From Sphingobacterium litopenaei (lineage in GTDB: Bacteria; Bacteroidota; Bacteroidia; Sphingobacteriales; Sphingobacteriaceae): a DNA stretch of 64,000 bases. The notes below the pieces were generated by a model. The model ran no database searches, was not told the origin of the DNA, and was given only the letters and a program-made list of their open reading frames with translations. The position numbers were made by a program, and so were the translations under genes. The stretch lies in the NCBI RefSeq assembly GCF_014692495.1, contig NZ_JACOIJ010000004.1, positions 62,001-126,000 on the forward strand, written 5' to 3'. Below, piece by piece: positions 27,709 through 37,328 of the stretch (positions are counted from its first letter, which is position 1; the number at the start of each line of letters is the position of its first letter).

Positions 27709-29706
27709 TTAAAATCCTGTTGGTGCAGACCCTGCTTGAGTAGTCCAGCCTGGATTCTGATAAATTGGCGAATTATTCGGATTACTTCCATCAGGAGACG
27801 AAATAATAAAATGATTAGCCGCGATAGGACTTAAATAATGTGCCTCTGTAAAGGAATAACCATTGAAATATTGATTGTTTGGCGAGATCTGATGTATTCT
27901 TAAATACGTACTTAGCGAAGGTGCGGAAACCGTATTTGTTGTCGTACCTCCGTATACCAATCTATTTCCATATACATCTTTCATCGGACCCCAAACTTTA
28001 ATACCTTCCACTTTGAATCCATTAAGTTGATCCATAGCTCTCCAACGAATTAAATCCATATAGCGAAGACCTTCTGCCATCAGCTCCGCTCTACGTTCTC
28101 TACGAATGTTATAAAGAGTAGGGTTAACCAAGGTGTTTTTAGAATACGCTCCCCAATCATTTTGCCCTTCAATATTCATATTCGTGGCAGCAATTGTTAC
28201 GTTGTAGTCTTCATTAACTCCTGCTCTTCTGCGGATAGCTTTCCAATAATTACTAGCATCAGTATCCAGGTTTCCATTTTTTTCGTAGCATGCTTCAATA
28301 TAATTTAGATACGCTTCAACAGCTCTAAAAGCGACCACAGCTGTAACATCTCTACCCACAATGGCTTGCATATCATTATTGTAAGACAATCCTTTTTTAA
28401 TGGAATAACCTGTACCCTCTTGAAAACGTGCTGTTCCATCAATCACTGGTACTCTAGGTTCTACTTCTGGAGAAGCACCAGCACTAAGATTTAGAAAAGC
28501 TTTTTTCTCTCCTGGTGCGCGCATGAACAATTTCAAACGCCAGTCTCTATTAATTTTTACTTGATCTACAAAGTCATCACCCTGATATCCTGACCCTGAA
28601 GCATAGATTGGTAATCCATTTTCCATCAAAAAGTTATCTACAAATTGTCTGGTATAACCATATCCATTGCCATAATACATGTAATGATTCCAATACTGAA
28701 CGATGCCTAAGGACAAATCGAAATCTCTCCAAAGTAATACTTCATCAAAGCTGCTTAAACTCTCCGAAGCGAACATTTCATAATAAAGATTTCCTGGATC
28801 TGCAGCACTCTCCTTGATTACTTTAGAATTTACTGTTAAAGCATGTTTACTTGCTACTTCTTTAGCAGCAGTCATAGCGTTATCCAAAAAGTACCCAATT
28901 TCATTATCGATACTACCCGAAGGATATTGATAGTTGCTGTTATAGTCCTTCTCTGCCCCAGGCCAGTTCGGTCCTAATGGAACTAACGGCGTATTTTTAT
29001 GATATTTTAACCAAGTAGCTTCAAACAGAGCCACTCTTGATTTTAATAAATAAGCTAAACTTTTAGTGATCCTTGTTCTTCCGCCTTGTGGGGAGTTTGT
29101 CATCAGCAACTCTGCTGCTTTATCTAAATCTGATAAAATAAAGCGAGCCACTTCATTTCTTGGAGAACGTTTACTTGCTTCTATTAATGCCGTTGCATCG
29201 TCAGGAAGGACGCTTGTAATAATTGGAAAATCTCCAAACTCTTTTAGCTTGTTAAAATAGGTCAACGCGCGTAAAAGATACGCCTCTCCCAGATAGTGCT
29301 TAATATTCCCTTCATTACCAGCAATTTCCTTCTTCTCCACCTTAGGAAGAACAGTTTCCAAAAAGTAATTTAGTTGGTAGATAGTACTAAAATCCCAACT
29401 ACCGCCTGAAGTTCCTACTCGCCATTGACCAGGTAAAAATCTAGTATTTCCATTTCTATTGGTGATATTATCTGTTCCAGCGTCGTCTAAGTATAAGCCG
29501 CCGCCACCAGTTCCTTCGACAGTTCTAAACACCGATTCGTAACGGGTAATGGTATATGTTGCCAAATGGCTCTCATCATTGAAATAATTCTCTGGAGAGA
29601 CCTGGCTTGGTGGAGTGATATCTAATAAATCCTTACAGCTTGCTAATGATAATACTAATACTGAGGATAGGGCTGCTTTTTTTATATAAGAAATTAAAAT
29701 TGTCAT
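27709..29706 (-). CDS. SusD/RagB family outer-membrane lipoprotein
   Basis: 665 residues, long for SusD. The lipoprotein signal ends LVLSLASC (Cys 24) followed by KDLLDITPPSQVSPENYF. The helical SusD core is recognised by YLGEAYLLRALTYFNKLKEFGDFPII, TKSLAYLLKSRVALFEATWLKYH and the C-terminal RRERRAELMAEGLRYMDLIRWRAM motif. It is located 10 nt after its SusC partner and ends before a strong terminator. This type with an RRERxxELxxEGxRxxDLxRW tail belongs to the larger RagB/SusD subgroup. It is next to the rhamnose block, so a rhamnose-containing glycan is a reasonable but unproven ligand. Confidence 0.94.
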   Translation of the reverse strand: MTILISYIKKAALSSVLVLSLASCKDLLDITPPSQVSPENYFNDESHLATYTITRYESVFRTVEGTGGGGLYLDDAGTDNITNRNGNTRFLPGQWRVGTSGGSWDFSTIYQLNYFLETVLPKVEKKEIAGNEGNIKHYLGEAYLLRALTYFNKLKEFGDFPIITSVLPDDATALIEASKRSPRNEVARFILSDLDKAAELLMTNSPQGGRTRITKSLAYLLKSRVALFEATWLKYHKNTPLVPLGPNWPGAEKDYNSNYQYPSGSIDNEIGYFLDNAMTAAKEVASKHALTVNSKVIKESAADPGNLYYEMFASESLSSFDEVLLWRDFDLSLGIVQYWNHYMYYGNGYGYTRQFVDNFLMENGLPIYASGSGYQGDDFVDQVKINRDWRLKLFMRAPGEKKAFLNLSAGASPEVEPRVPVIDGTARFQEGTGYSIKKGLSYNNDMQAIVGRDVTAVVAFRAVEAYLNYIEACYEKNGNLDTDASNYWKAIRRRAGVNEDYNVTIAATNMNIEGQNDWGAYSKNTLVNPTLYNIRRERRAELMAEGLRYMDLIRWRAMDQLNGFKVEGIKVWGPMKDVYGNRLVYGGTTTNTVSAPSLSTYLRIHQISPNNQYFNGYSFTEAHYLSPIAANHFIISSPDGSNPNNSPIYQNPGWTTQAGSAPTGF

Positions 29707-29716
29707 AGTTTATAGA

Positions 29717-32700
29717 TTAAAAATTTGCACTAATACCGAATGATAAAATTTTTGACAGAGGATACACTGTTCCTCCTTGTCTACCGATTCCGATAGATTC
29801 TGGATCAAGCGTTTTACTTAATTTGGTAAATGTGGCAAGGTTTTCTCCAGAGAAAAAGATCCTTGCATTATTCATACGAATAGATTGTAGCATTGAACTA
29901 GAGAAAGTATATCCCACTTGAACATTTTTCAATCTTATATAAGAAGCATTTAATAAATAGCCTGTTTGAGCTTGTTGATTTTTTCCGCTAAATAGAGGAC
30001 GTGGATAATATGCATCCAAGTTTTGACCAAGAGGGTGAGATTCGTCTGCTCTAAAATAGTCTAAGTGATCTTTTAAGGCAGTTGACCACCATTCACCCGA
30101 AGAAGTTGTTCCCCAGAATACCATACCCGAAGGAGCCCAATCGCGTTTTAATATTCCTTGAAAGAAGGCACGTACATCAAAGCCTTTATAGTTTGCGCTC
30201 AAATCAAGTCCAAGTGCATAGCGTGGCGTAGAATTTCCGATAATGGTTCTATCCCCTGGATTATCCAAAGTGTTAGCACCGCCATCAATTTTTCCATCAC
30301 CATTCAAATCCGCGTACATAATGTCCCCAGCTTCCCAAGCACCACCACTAATTGGGTTTTGTCCACCATTGCCAAGTTTAGCCAAATGTTCATTCATCTC
30401 TTCATTTGTTTTCGCTATACCGATCGTAGTATATCCCCAGATTTGGTTTGTATACTGACCAGCTATATACGTATCTAAACTATTTGTCGGGTTGTTGTAG
30501 GCTAAAACCTTAGTTCTGTTATCCGAAAGATTTACTTTAGCGCTATAGCCAAAATCACCTTTTTGATCATTCCAACCTAAACTAAATTCAAAACCTTTAG
30601 TTACAATATCAATATTATTTGTTCTAGGCACCGCAGTTCCTAAAGTAGCAGGTAATACTAATCCAGGCCCAACACCATTATCTGTATACCTTAAATAATA
30701 ATCAAAAGATCCTGTCAATCTATTGCCTAAAAGAGCCCAATCAAGACCATAGTTCCAGTTACGAATCTGTTCCCAAGTTAGCGCTGTACTTATTAAGCCA
30801 GGAGCTGACACGGTATTTGGTCTACTTCCATCTACCAGCCATCCTCCATTTGATGTACCTAGGCTGGACATTACCTGATACGTAGGATACCAATCATTGG
30901 TATTTTGATTACCAAGAATACCATAAGAAGCTCTTAGCTTTAACATATTAACTGCAGAGATCGACTGGAAAAAGTCTTCTTGTGCTATATTCCAACCTGC
31001 TGATAAAGACGGGAACCAGTTCCATTGTTTATCGCTTCTAAAGCGCGAAGTACCATCGTATCGAAGATTTCCTTCTAACAGATATTTTCCTTTGTAATCA
31101 TAGTTAAATCGACCAAAAAACCCTGCTGTAGCCCATTCTTGTACCTGGCCTGAAATAGTAGGTGTAGCATCGGTTGTAAGATTTAATACAGGTAAGCTAG
31201 TCGTGATTAAGTTACGGCGTGAAGCGTCTAAATCTCTGTATTTATTCCATTCGGACTGGAAACCAACCATGGCAGCAATATTATGGTTATTGAAGCTCTT
31301 TTTATAGTTAGCGTACACATTTGGATTAAAGAAATACATCTTTTTAGCGTATTCGTATACGTAATCATTTGCAGGGCTCAATAATGAAATGTAACGTTGT
31401 ACGCCATCACCATTATAGGCATAGGTCTTAAAGGCGTCCTCATGGATAAACTGTGTTTCAGTTCTATAATTTAATTCACCCGTAATTTCTAAGTCATTAA
31501 TAGGATTATAAATGGCTTGGAATTGCTGAGTTTGGAAATCTTGTTCATCATTTCTGCGTCCACCATTTTCAAATGCATTGATGTAATTGATATCAGCCAT
31601 TAAAAATCCATTCGGATCATATTTTGCACGGTTTGGACGGGCTCTTCTCAGTACATTATCATAAAAATCATCAGGCATAGAAGTTGGGCGTCCATAATTT
31701 GTACGCACGAATCTATTTAGATATTCTATGCGTAAATTATCAAAGACTTTACCCGAAATGCGTCCCGAAGCCGTATAACGCTTATACGTATCAGTTCCAT
31801 AACGGAGTAAGCCCTCTTGATCCATATAATTTCCAGACAAATAATAAGTCCATTGATTGGCTCCACCGCTTAGGCTTAAATTATGTTCATTTGTCGGAGC
31901 GCTATCTCGAAAATATTCTCTCACCCAATCCACATTGGCCCACGTATTATCATAATCCCATTTACCGTCACCACGCACTGCCGCTACATCGTTTGGCTCT
32001 AACTTGCCATCTATGTAATCTTTAATTTTTTGAAGCATGGAAGCATTGAATTTTTGTCCACTACCACCTCCATTATAATCTGCATCGTTCCAATAATTAG
32101 CAAATTCATATGAATTCATCATATCAGCTAACAATACAGGGGAATTCCATCTAAAATTATTGTTATAATTTATACGTGTTTTGCCAGAAGTACCCTTTTT
32201 AGTTGTAACCAATATTACTCCAAACGGTGCTCTAGATCCATAAACCGCAGCGGAAGCTGCATCTTTTAATACCGAAATACTCTCGATATCTTGCGGATTT
32301 AAAGCATCTAACGAACCCGCTGTACCATCAATTAAAACCAAGGGACTTCCTGAGGAAGAAGTACTGATTGTTCCAGTTCCACGCACATTCACACTACGTC
32401 CTGCATTTAAAGATCCGCCTACTCCTTGCGTAGATACATTTAAGCCAGGCAAAACACCCTGTAGCATCTGGCTAACATTTTGTACGGGACGAGCTTCAAG
32501 CTCTTTAGCCGAAATGGTTCCAACTGCACCAGTTAGATTTACTTTCTTTTGTGTACCAAAACCTACTACCACTACCTCATCCAAAACAGATTCATCGGAT
32601 GGCTCTAGCGTTACATTCACCACATAAGTATTATCGGCTCCCAACATCTGGCTTGTTAATTCTACGGAAACAGTTTTGTAACCAATATGCGAGAAAGTCA

Positions 32701-33034
32701 AAAGTTTAGCATTTGTATTGCGCAGGACAAATTCCCCATTGGCGTTGGTAAATACTGCTTCTCTTTGCCCATCAACGGTTACCGAAACGCGCTCTAAAGG
32801 ACCTTCTGATGTCGTAACCTTGCCACGAATACTTGAGGATTGCGCAAAAACTGAAGGAGAAATGACCATTAAGGTCGATGAAATAAATATGGGAGCAAGT
32901 CTTCCCATCCATAGCCTATTGTGCGGCTCATGGAGAGATAGATTCATCCCAACAAGACTGCTTTTAAAAAAAGATGTAGGTTTAACATCAAAAAGTTTGA
33001 TACGGCTTCTCATCTTACGTAATAGTTTTCTCAT
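29717..33034 (-). CDS. SusC/RagA family TonB-linked outer-membrane protein
   Basis: 1105 residues. The N-terminus is long: about 60 residues precede the predicted cleavage after VISPSVFAQ, including a basic stretch MRKLLRKMRSRIK, seen in some Sphingobacteriaceae SusC proteins. Then come a regulatory-like domain (IRGKVTTSEGPLERVSV), the TonB-box region DEVVVVGFGTQKKVNLTGAV, a plug (VSQMLQGVLPGLNVST, LVLIDGTAGSLDALNP, ISVLKDAASAAVYGSRAPFGVI) and a barrel ending SFGISANF. It pairs with the SusD gene 10 nt downstream. The pair stands alone between two terminators (33209-33236 upstream, 27626-27660 downstream) and so forms a two-gene transcription unit. Confidence 0.95.
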   Translation of the reverse strand: MRKLLRKMRSRIKLFDVKPTSFFKSSLVGMNLSLHEPHNRLWMGRLAPIFISSTLMVISPSVFAQSSSIRGKVTTSEGPLERVSVTVDGQREAVFTNANGEFVLRNTNAKLLTFSHIGYKTVSVELTSQMLGADNTYVVNVTLEPSDESVLDEVVVVGFGTQKKVNLTGAVGTISAKELEARPVQNVSQMLQGVLPGLNVSTQGVGGSLNAGRSVNVRGTGTISTSSSGSPLVLIDGTAGSLDALNPQDIESISVLKDAASAAVYGSRAPFGVILVTTKKGTSGKTRINYNNNFRWNSPVLLADMMNSYEFANYWNDADYNGGGSGQKFNASMLQKIKDYIDGKLEPNDVAAVRGDGKWDYDNTWANVDWVREYFRDSAPTNEHNLSLSGGANQWTYYLSGNYMDQEGLLRYGTDTYKRYTASGRISGKVFDNLRIEYLNRFVRTNYGRPTSMPDDFYDNVLRRARPNRAKYDPNGFLMADINYINAFENGGRRNDEQDFQTQQFQAIYNPINDLEITGELNYRTETQFIHEDAFKTYAYNGDGVQRYISLLSPANDYVYEYAKKMYFFNPNVYANYKKSFNNHNIAAMVGFQSEWNKYRDLDASRRNLITTSLPVLNLTTDATPTISGQVQEWATAGFFGRFNYDYKGKYLLEGNLRYDGTSRFRSDKQWNWFPSLSAGWNIAQEDFFQSISAVNMLKLRASYGILGNQNTNDWYPTYQVMSSLGTSNGGWLVDGSRPNTVSAPGLISTALTWEQIRNWNYGLDWALLGNRLTGSFDYYLRYTDNGVGPGLVLPATLGTAVPRTNNIDIVTKGFEFSLGWNDQKGDFGYSAKVNLSDNRTKVLAYNNPTNSLDTYIAGQYTNQIWGYTTIGIAKTNEEMNEHLAKLGNGGQNPISGGAWEAGDIMYADLNGDGKIDGGANTLDNPGDRTIIGNSTPRYALGLDLSANYKGFDVRAFFQGILKRDWAPSGMVFWGTTSSGEWWSTALKDHLDYFRADESHPLGQNLDAYYPRPLFSGKNQQAQTGYLLNASYIRLKNVQVGYTFSSSMLQSIRMNNARIFFSGENLATFTKLSKTLDPESIGIGRQGGTVYPLSKILSFGISANF

Positions 33035-33208
33035 AATATTATGATTAGTAATGTAATAAGTGTAATTTCTACATTTAAATAGTCAGCATTAAGATTTTCT
33101 TAGCTAGAAACCTTCTTTTGAAATATTTATTTGTTATGAAATTAGGTTTATAATGGGGCTGAAGATATAAAATAAATATTATCCAGATGTCCTGTAAAAA
33201 GTAAAAAA

Positions 33209-33236
33209 GGCAGCAATATTTTAACATATTACTGCC
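33209..33236 (-). terminator. Intrinsic terminator after the DUF5007-like/DUF4859 gene
   Basis: The stem GGCAGCAATAT (33209-33219) pairs with ATATTACTGCC (33226-33236) with one internal mismatch and a 6-nt loop. On the minus strand it is followed by TTTTTTAC. It closes the four-gene operon 33261-40490. Confidence 0.75.
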
Positions 33237-33260
33237 TCATTTTAGCCCTTTTTAGGTATC

Positions 33261-34664
33261 TTACTGAATCACAATATTAAAGACATAAAGTACTTCATTG
33301 TAATATTGACCATCATCGTAGACAAATGATTGTTTGATTGTCATTCTTTCGCCTACCACATTTTTATCTGGGAATTGACCAATATTAAATGTGTAGGAAT
33401 TACGATCAAATTCAGAGAAAAGTTTTGCTCTAGCTCCCCATGCCACCGTATTTCCTAATTCATCTACCCACATTCCTGGGGCGTTAGCGGTATTAGAACT
33501 ATTTCTAGAACCATCAGCTTGGATAGCATAAAACCCAACCTTATCCAAAAGCTCATTTTGAAAATCTGCTTCCGAAATCTTTAGTGCCTCGAATATTTCA
33601 TTCTTATTTACCGGCACTGCTGTAGCAGCGTATCCTGCTCCAAAAGGTAAAGTTACATTCTTGGTAATGGTCGTTGTACGGAAGAAAGGATATCGGTGGT
33701 TCAGATTTTTCAATTTGAATTTGATGATATGCGTACCTGGTTTGTAAAATCTAGCTGTGGTAGCTGTATTGATGTGTCTTCCTAAACTGGTATACTCTCC
33801 ATTTACTCTATAGTTTGAAGTCAGATTGGTATAATCTGTATTGGCAACACGAGCAACTGTTTTTACCGGATAAGGCAAACCTTTGAAATAAGGATATGGA
33901 TATATGATAGAAGAATCTGTTAATTGTTCTGGATAAAAAGGCGACCAATCCGCAAAACTTGGGAGGTTCGCTCTTTTTAAGACTTCTCCTTCTTTTGGAT
34001 TGAATGCTTTACCATTTTTGTCCAGCCACATGAAAATGATTTTATTCTCATTTCCAGGAATATAATCAATTGTCACGGTGTAATCATCATTCGTTAGATT
34101 ACGAACATCCGACTCCGAAGCAAGTGCGGAAGAGGTTGCACTTTTTGAGAAAATGCTATCAGGTTTCAATTCGATTAAGTTAATATTCAAAATCTCATTG
34201 TAAAGTTTGGAGCCGGAAACATTGCTCACTTCCAGATCAAGAGTGTATAGTCCCGCAGGTACATTCTCTGTTGCTGGAGTAAGCACTACCTTTCCTCCAG
34301 TTTCATTCACCGATATAGCAGGGCTTTTTGCAGTACCAATCAAAGGTGTAAGCTGATCCAAAGTCATAATATTAGCACCTACCTGACCTAAGTAAACGGA
34401 ATACTCTTGTTCAGCCAAAAAGTCGTTAACCACCGCACCAGTTGCTTTATTACGTACTGCTACTAATTTCACCGTCATGGGTGTCGTACTTCCATTGGCA
34501 ATCAAAGGATTCGTTGTCACTGCCGATCCTTGCACAGCTTGTAGTTCTGCCATTCCATAGCGCATATTATCATTCAGAAAACCTATGACTTCAGGTTTAC
34601 AAGAATATACAAAGGAAAGCAGAAGAGCCATTAAGCTTATTGCCCCTATATTTTTCCAATTCAT
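33261..34664 (-). CDS. DUF5007-like / DUF4859 lipoprotein, last gene of a SusCD operon
   Basis: 467 residues with a lipoprotein signal ending LLSFVYSC (Cys 22). Residues 25-330 resemble the protein at the right window edge (63028-64000): NDNMRY versus SDNIRY, a TVKLVAVRNKATGAVV versus TFELLNLRDAQTGEPA block, and GKAFNPKEGEVLKR versus GRPFNPKAGEIVKR. Residues 370-467 are a DUF4859 module (ANAPGMWVDELGNTVAWG, AKLFSEF, YTFNIGQFPDKNVVGERMTIKQSF), closely similar to the end of the neighbouring FAS1 protein. The gene is thus a fusion of two modules found separately elsewhere in the window. Its likely role is a surface glycan-binding lipoprotein of the SusCD system. No function is proven for either domain. 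Confidence 0.75.
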   Translation of the reverse strand: MNWKNIGAISLMALLLSFVYSCKPEVIGFLNDNMRYGMAELQAVQGSAVTTNPLIANGSTTPMTVKLVAVRNKATGAVVNDFLAEQEYSVYLGQVGANIMTLDQLTPLIGTAKSPAISVNETGGKVVLTPATENVPAGLYTLDLEVSNVSGSKLYNEILNINLIELKPDSIFSKSATSSALASESDVRNLTNDDYTVTIDYIPGNENKIIFMWLDKNGKAFNPKEGEVLKRANLPSFADWSPFYPEQLTDSSIIYPYPYFKGLPYPVKTVARVANTDYTNLTSNYRVNGEYTSLGRHINTATTARFYKPGTHIIKFKLKNLNHRYPFFRTTTITKNVTLPFGAGYAATAVPVNKNEIFEALKISEADFQNELLDKVGFYAIQADGSRNSSNTANAPGMWVDELGNTVAWGARAKLFSEFDRNSYTFNIGQFPDKNVVGERMTIKQSFVYDDGQYYNEVLYVFNIVIQ

Positions 34665-34683
34665 AACTATATGTTATTAATTA

Positions 34684-35817
34684 TTAATTTATTCTAACAT
34701 TAAATACAAATTCCACTCGCAGCTTCTTATTACTTCGGTTGGTATATTCCAACGCTTGCTTGATAGTGTACGTATCACCCACTGCAGAGCGATTTGGATA
34801 TTGACCGATAGAGAAAGTCCAAGAGGCAGGCATAAATTCGGAGAATAACCGTGCATTATCACCCCAAGGCACTACTGTACCATCAGCACTAAACCAATGT
34901 CCTGGAGCGCTCGCAGTATAATTGGTGTTGAAAGTTCCATTTGGCTCAACAGCCCCAAAAGCAATGCTATTACGTATCATGGAAGGAATTTCATCCGCTT
35001 CGAGGGCAAATGTTTCAGCTATCCATGCGCTCGGCACAGTAACCGTAGCTCCAGAATAAGATGAAGCAGCTTTGAAGGAAACTGCATAGGTAAAGCGCAG
35101 TCCGTTTTCTAAATCTTCAATCAATGGTCCTGATTCTCCCGACTCATTAAAGTCAGCAATAAACGTATGATAATTATTCAATACGTTAATAACTGTACCT
35201 GTGTTGGTCTTGATACCTGTAGTTTGACACAAGACCCTGACATCTGCTTGATCATTGCGATCTACACGTATACTACCGTCTGGAGCCGTTTGATCCGCTT
35301 CCCCACGCACTTTGATATAGTACAAGTAATAGATGTCTTGATAAGACCACTGTCCTTGCGGTTGCTTTTGCTTATTATATGCAAATCCATCGATGGAGGT
35401 ACCATTATTCAGATGTGTATAGCTGGTGTTTGCTGTAGACAAAGTATGTTGTGCATCGCTGTATATATACGCTCGCAAAGAATCCACTTCGATATCACTT
35501 AAAAACTGATCAAAAGTATATTCTGCATTTTCGTTTTCCTCTTTGAGCAGAGCTTCTTTGAGTTTGAAAAATCTTTTGATAGAATAATCAGATGGTGCCC
35601 AAAAAGTCTTAGCTGAATTAAGCTCATTCTTTAATCCAAAATGGTCTACAATAAGCAATAAGGTGTCAAACATCCCATTGGGGTGTGATTTCAAATAATC
35701 GTACGTAGACATGTCTACATATTCACTATGTAGCCCATCGTCTGTGAGATATGCGGCTTTCTTACATGAAGCGAAAGAAATGACGCATACAACTAAAATT
35801 AATATTAAGGTTCTCAT
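34684..35817 (-). CDS. FAS1-like / DUF4859 lipoprotein
   Basis: 377 residues with a lipoprotein signal ending CVISFASC (Cys 19). Residues 35-235 are a divergent fasciclin module: TYDYLKSHPNGMFDTLLLIVDHFGLKNELN, KTFWAPSDYSIKRFF, and TGTVINVLNNYHTF at its end. Residues 275-377 are DUF4859 (ASAPGHWFSADGTVVPWGDNARLFSEF, WTFSIGQYPNRSAVGDTYTIKQAL). It starts 18 nt after the SusD stop and is followed 19 nt later by the second DUF4859 gene. The two probably assemble with SusC/SusD at the cell surface; a ligand-binding role is inferred, not seen. Confidence 0.78.
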   Translation of the reverse strand: MRTLILILVVCVISFASCKKAAYLTDDGLHSEYVDMSTYDYLKSHPNGMFDTLLLIVDHFGLKNELNSAKTFWAPSDYSIKRFFKLKEALLKEENENAEYTFDQFLSDIEVDSLRAYIYSDAQHTLSTANTSYTHLNNGTSIDGFAYNKQKQPQGQWSYQDIYYLYYIKVRGEADQTAPDGSIRVDRNDQADVRVLCQTTGIKTNTGTVINVLNNYHTFIADFNESGESGPLIEDLENGLRFTYAVSFKAASSYSGATVTVPSAWIAETFALEADEIPSMIRNSIAFGAVEPNGTFNTNYTASAPGHWFSADGTVVPWGDNARLFSEFMPASWTFSIGQYPNRSAVGDTYTIKQALEYTNRSNKKLRVEFVFNVRIN

Positions 35818-35835
35818 ACTATTTCTTTCTAAAAA

Positions 35836-37314
35836 TTAAAAACCTACCGTCGCCCAAAATGGGGTCTGAATTAATAAAGGATTCTGATTCAACAAGCTTG
35901 GATCAAAAGGCCACCTATATTTTCCGCGTTGGAATTGTTCCTGAGACATTCGCGTAGAAAGGAATTCGTAAATGCCATGATGTTTGTACAAGCGTACCAT
36001 ATCATAATAGCGATGCCCTTCTAAGAAAAGTTCACGAGCACGTTCATCAAAAATGGCTTTCATTAACGAACCTGTTCCTGACCAAGTTCCTAATCCCGAC
36101 ATCATTCTGACTTCGTCTAAAAGTGCTTTGGCTTCTGTAGCTCTACCCGTTGCTGCTAATGCTTCTGCTTTAAGCAATTTGATATCTGAAAAACGGAAGA
36201 TGATGATGTTATTTTTGAATACAGGTACAGCGTTATTTCCTTCTTCTGGATAAGTCAGATTTGAATATTTATTGCAAATCACAAAAGACGTATTGACTGT
36301 TGTATCCATCGTAAACTTGCGACGTTTATCAGCTCGATCGTTAAACAGCTCATCTACACGGATTTTGGTTACTGTGAGTTTCGGAGAAGCATGCAATCTA
36401 TGGTATTTCGGCGTAGCCAAAGTGTAATCGCCAATACCTACACTTGTACCTTCGTTATTAGCACTTTGAGAAATCTCAAAAATTCCTTCTGAAGATTTTC
36501 CATTGAAAATCGTTTTATAGGCAATACTGTCACGGGAAACATAAAAGTAATTTTCGCTATCAATAATGGAATCTGCTGCTGCGATGGTCGTGCTATAATT
36601 ACCAACCCAAGCTCCGATATGAGCCTCTAAAGCAAAAGCAGCTCCTTTATTTGCACGTACGGCAAAATCAGCATTCACCAAATTCTTCCAATCCAATAAT
36701 TTCTTCGCTTCCTGCAAGTCTTTGAGACTTTGTTCCATTACTTGTTCTGGAGTGGCAGCAGGTTGATTCTCTGCATAAATTGGTGCAATCGCTTCTGTTA
36801 ATATAGGTACACCGCCCCATATTCTTCCTAAATAGAAATAAGTAAAAGCACGGATATAGTACGCCTCACCAAGTAAAAAGTTCTTCGTTCGTGCATTATC
36901 AAACACACTATTATCCATACTGCCCACATATTTAATCACGCGGTTCGCTTGATCAATAACTTTATAAAAGTTGTCATAGCGACGGAGCAAATACATGGCA
37001 TCTCCCGTATTAGAGGCCGCCAAAGATAAGCTCCAGTTCATATTCACCACATGGCTATAAGGATAGGTATTGGAAGAACTAATTTCGTCCGAAGCTAAGT
37101 CGCCATAGGCATAATGGGCAATTCCATAACCACCATTTAATGCTGTGCGTAACAGCGCATACATTCCAGCTACTGCTGAATTGGCATCATTCTGAGTTTT
37201 CCAAAAGTTCTCATCCGTAGCTTCGCTTTTGGGTTCTAAATCTAAAAACCCTTTACAGGATCCCATAAAAATGAGGACGCCCGTTATATATAATATTAAT
37301 TTACTTCTTTTCAT
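35836..37314 (-). CDS. SusD/RagB family outer-membrane lipoprotein
   Basis: 492 residues. The signal peptide ends LIFMGSC (Cys 20), followed by KGFLDLEPKSEATDENFWKTQNDA. AYYIRAFTYFYLGRIWGGVPIL and the C-terminal IFDERARELFLEGHRYYDMVRLYKH are diagnostic SusD motifs. It starts 14 nt after the SusC stop and is followed by the FAS1-DUF4859 gene. It is the substrate-binding lid of this SusCD pair; the substrate is not readable. Confidence 0.95.
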   Translation of the reverse strand: MKRSKLILYITGVLIFMGSCKGFLDLEPKSEATDENFWKTQNDANSAVAGMYALLRTALNGGYGIAHYAYGDLASDEISSSNTYPYSHVVNMNWSLSLAASNTGDAMYLLRRYDNFYKVIDQANRVIKYVGSMDNSVFDNARTKNFLLGEAYYIRAFTYFYLGRIWGGVPILTEAIAPIYAENQPAATPEQVMEQSLKDLQEAKKLLDWKNLVNADFAVRANKGAAFALEAHIGAWVGNYSTTIAAADSIIDSENYFYVSRDSIAYKTIFNGKSSEGIFEISQSANNEGTSVGIGDYTLATPKYHRLHASPKLTVTKIRVDELFNDRADKRRKFTMDTTVNTSFVICNKYSNLTYPEEGNNAVPVFKNNIIIFRFSDIKLLKAEALAATGRATEAKALLDEVRMMSGLGTWSGTGSLMKAIFDERARELFLEGHRYYDMVRLYKHHGIYEFLSTRMSQEQFQRGKYRWPFDPSLLNQNPLLIQTPFWATVGF

Positions 37315-37328
37315 CTCTGTGCTATTTA

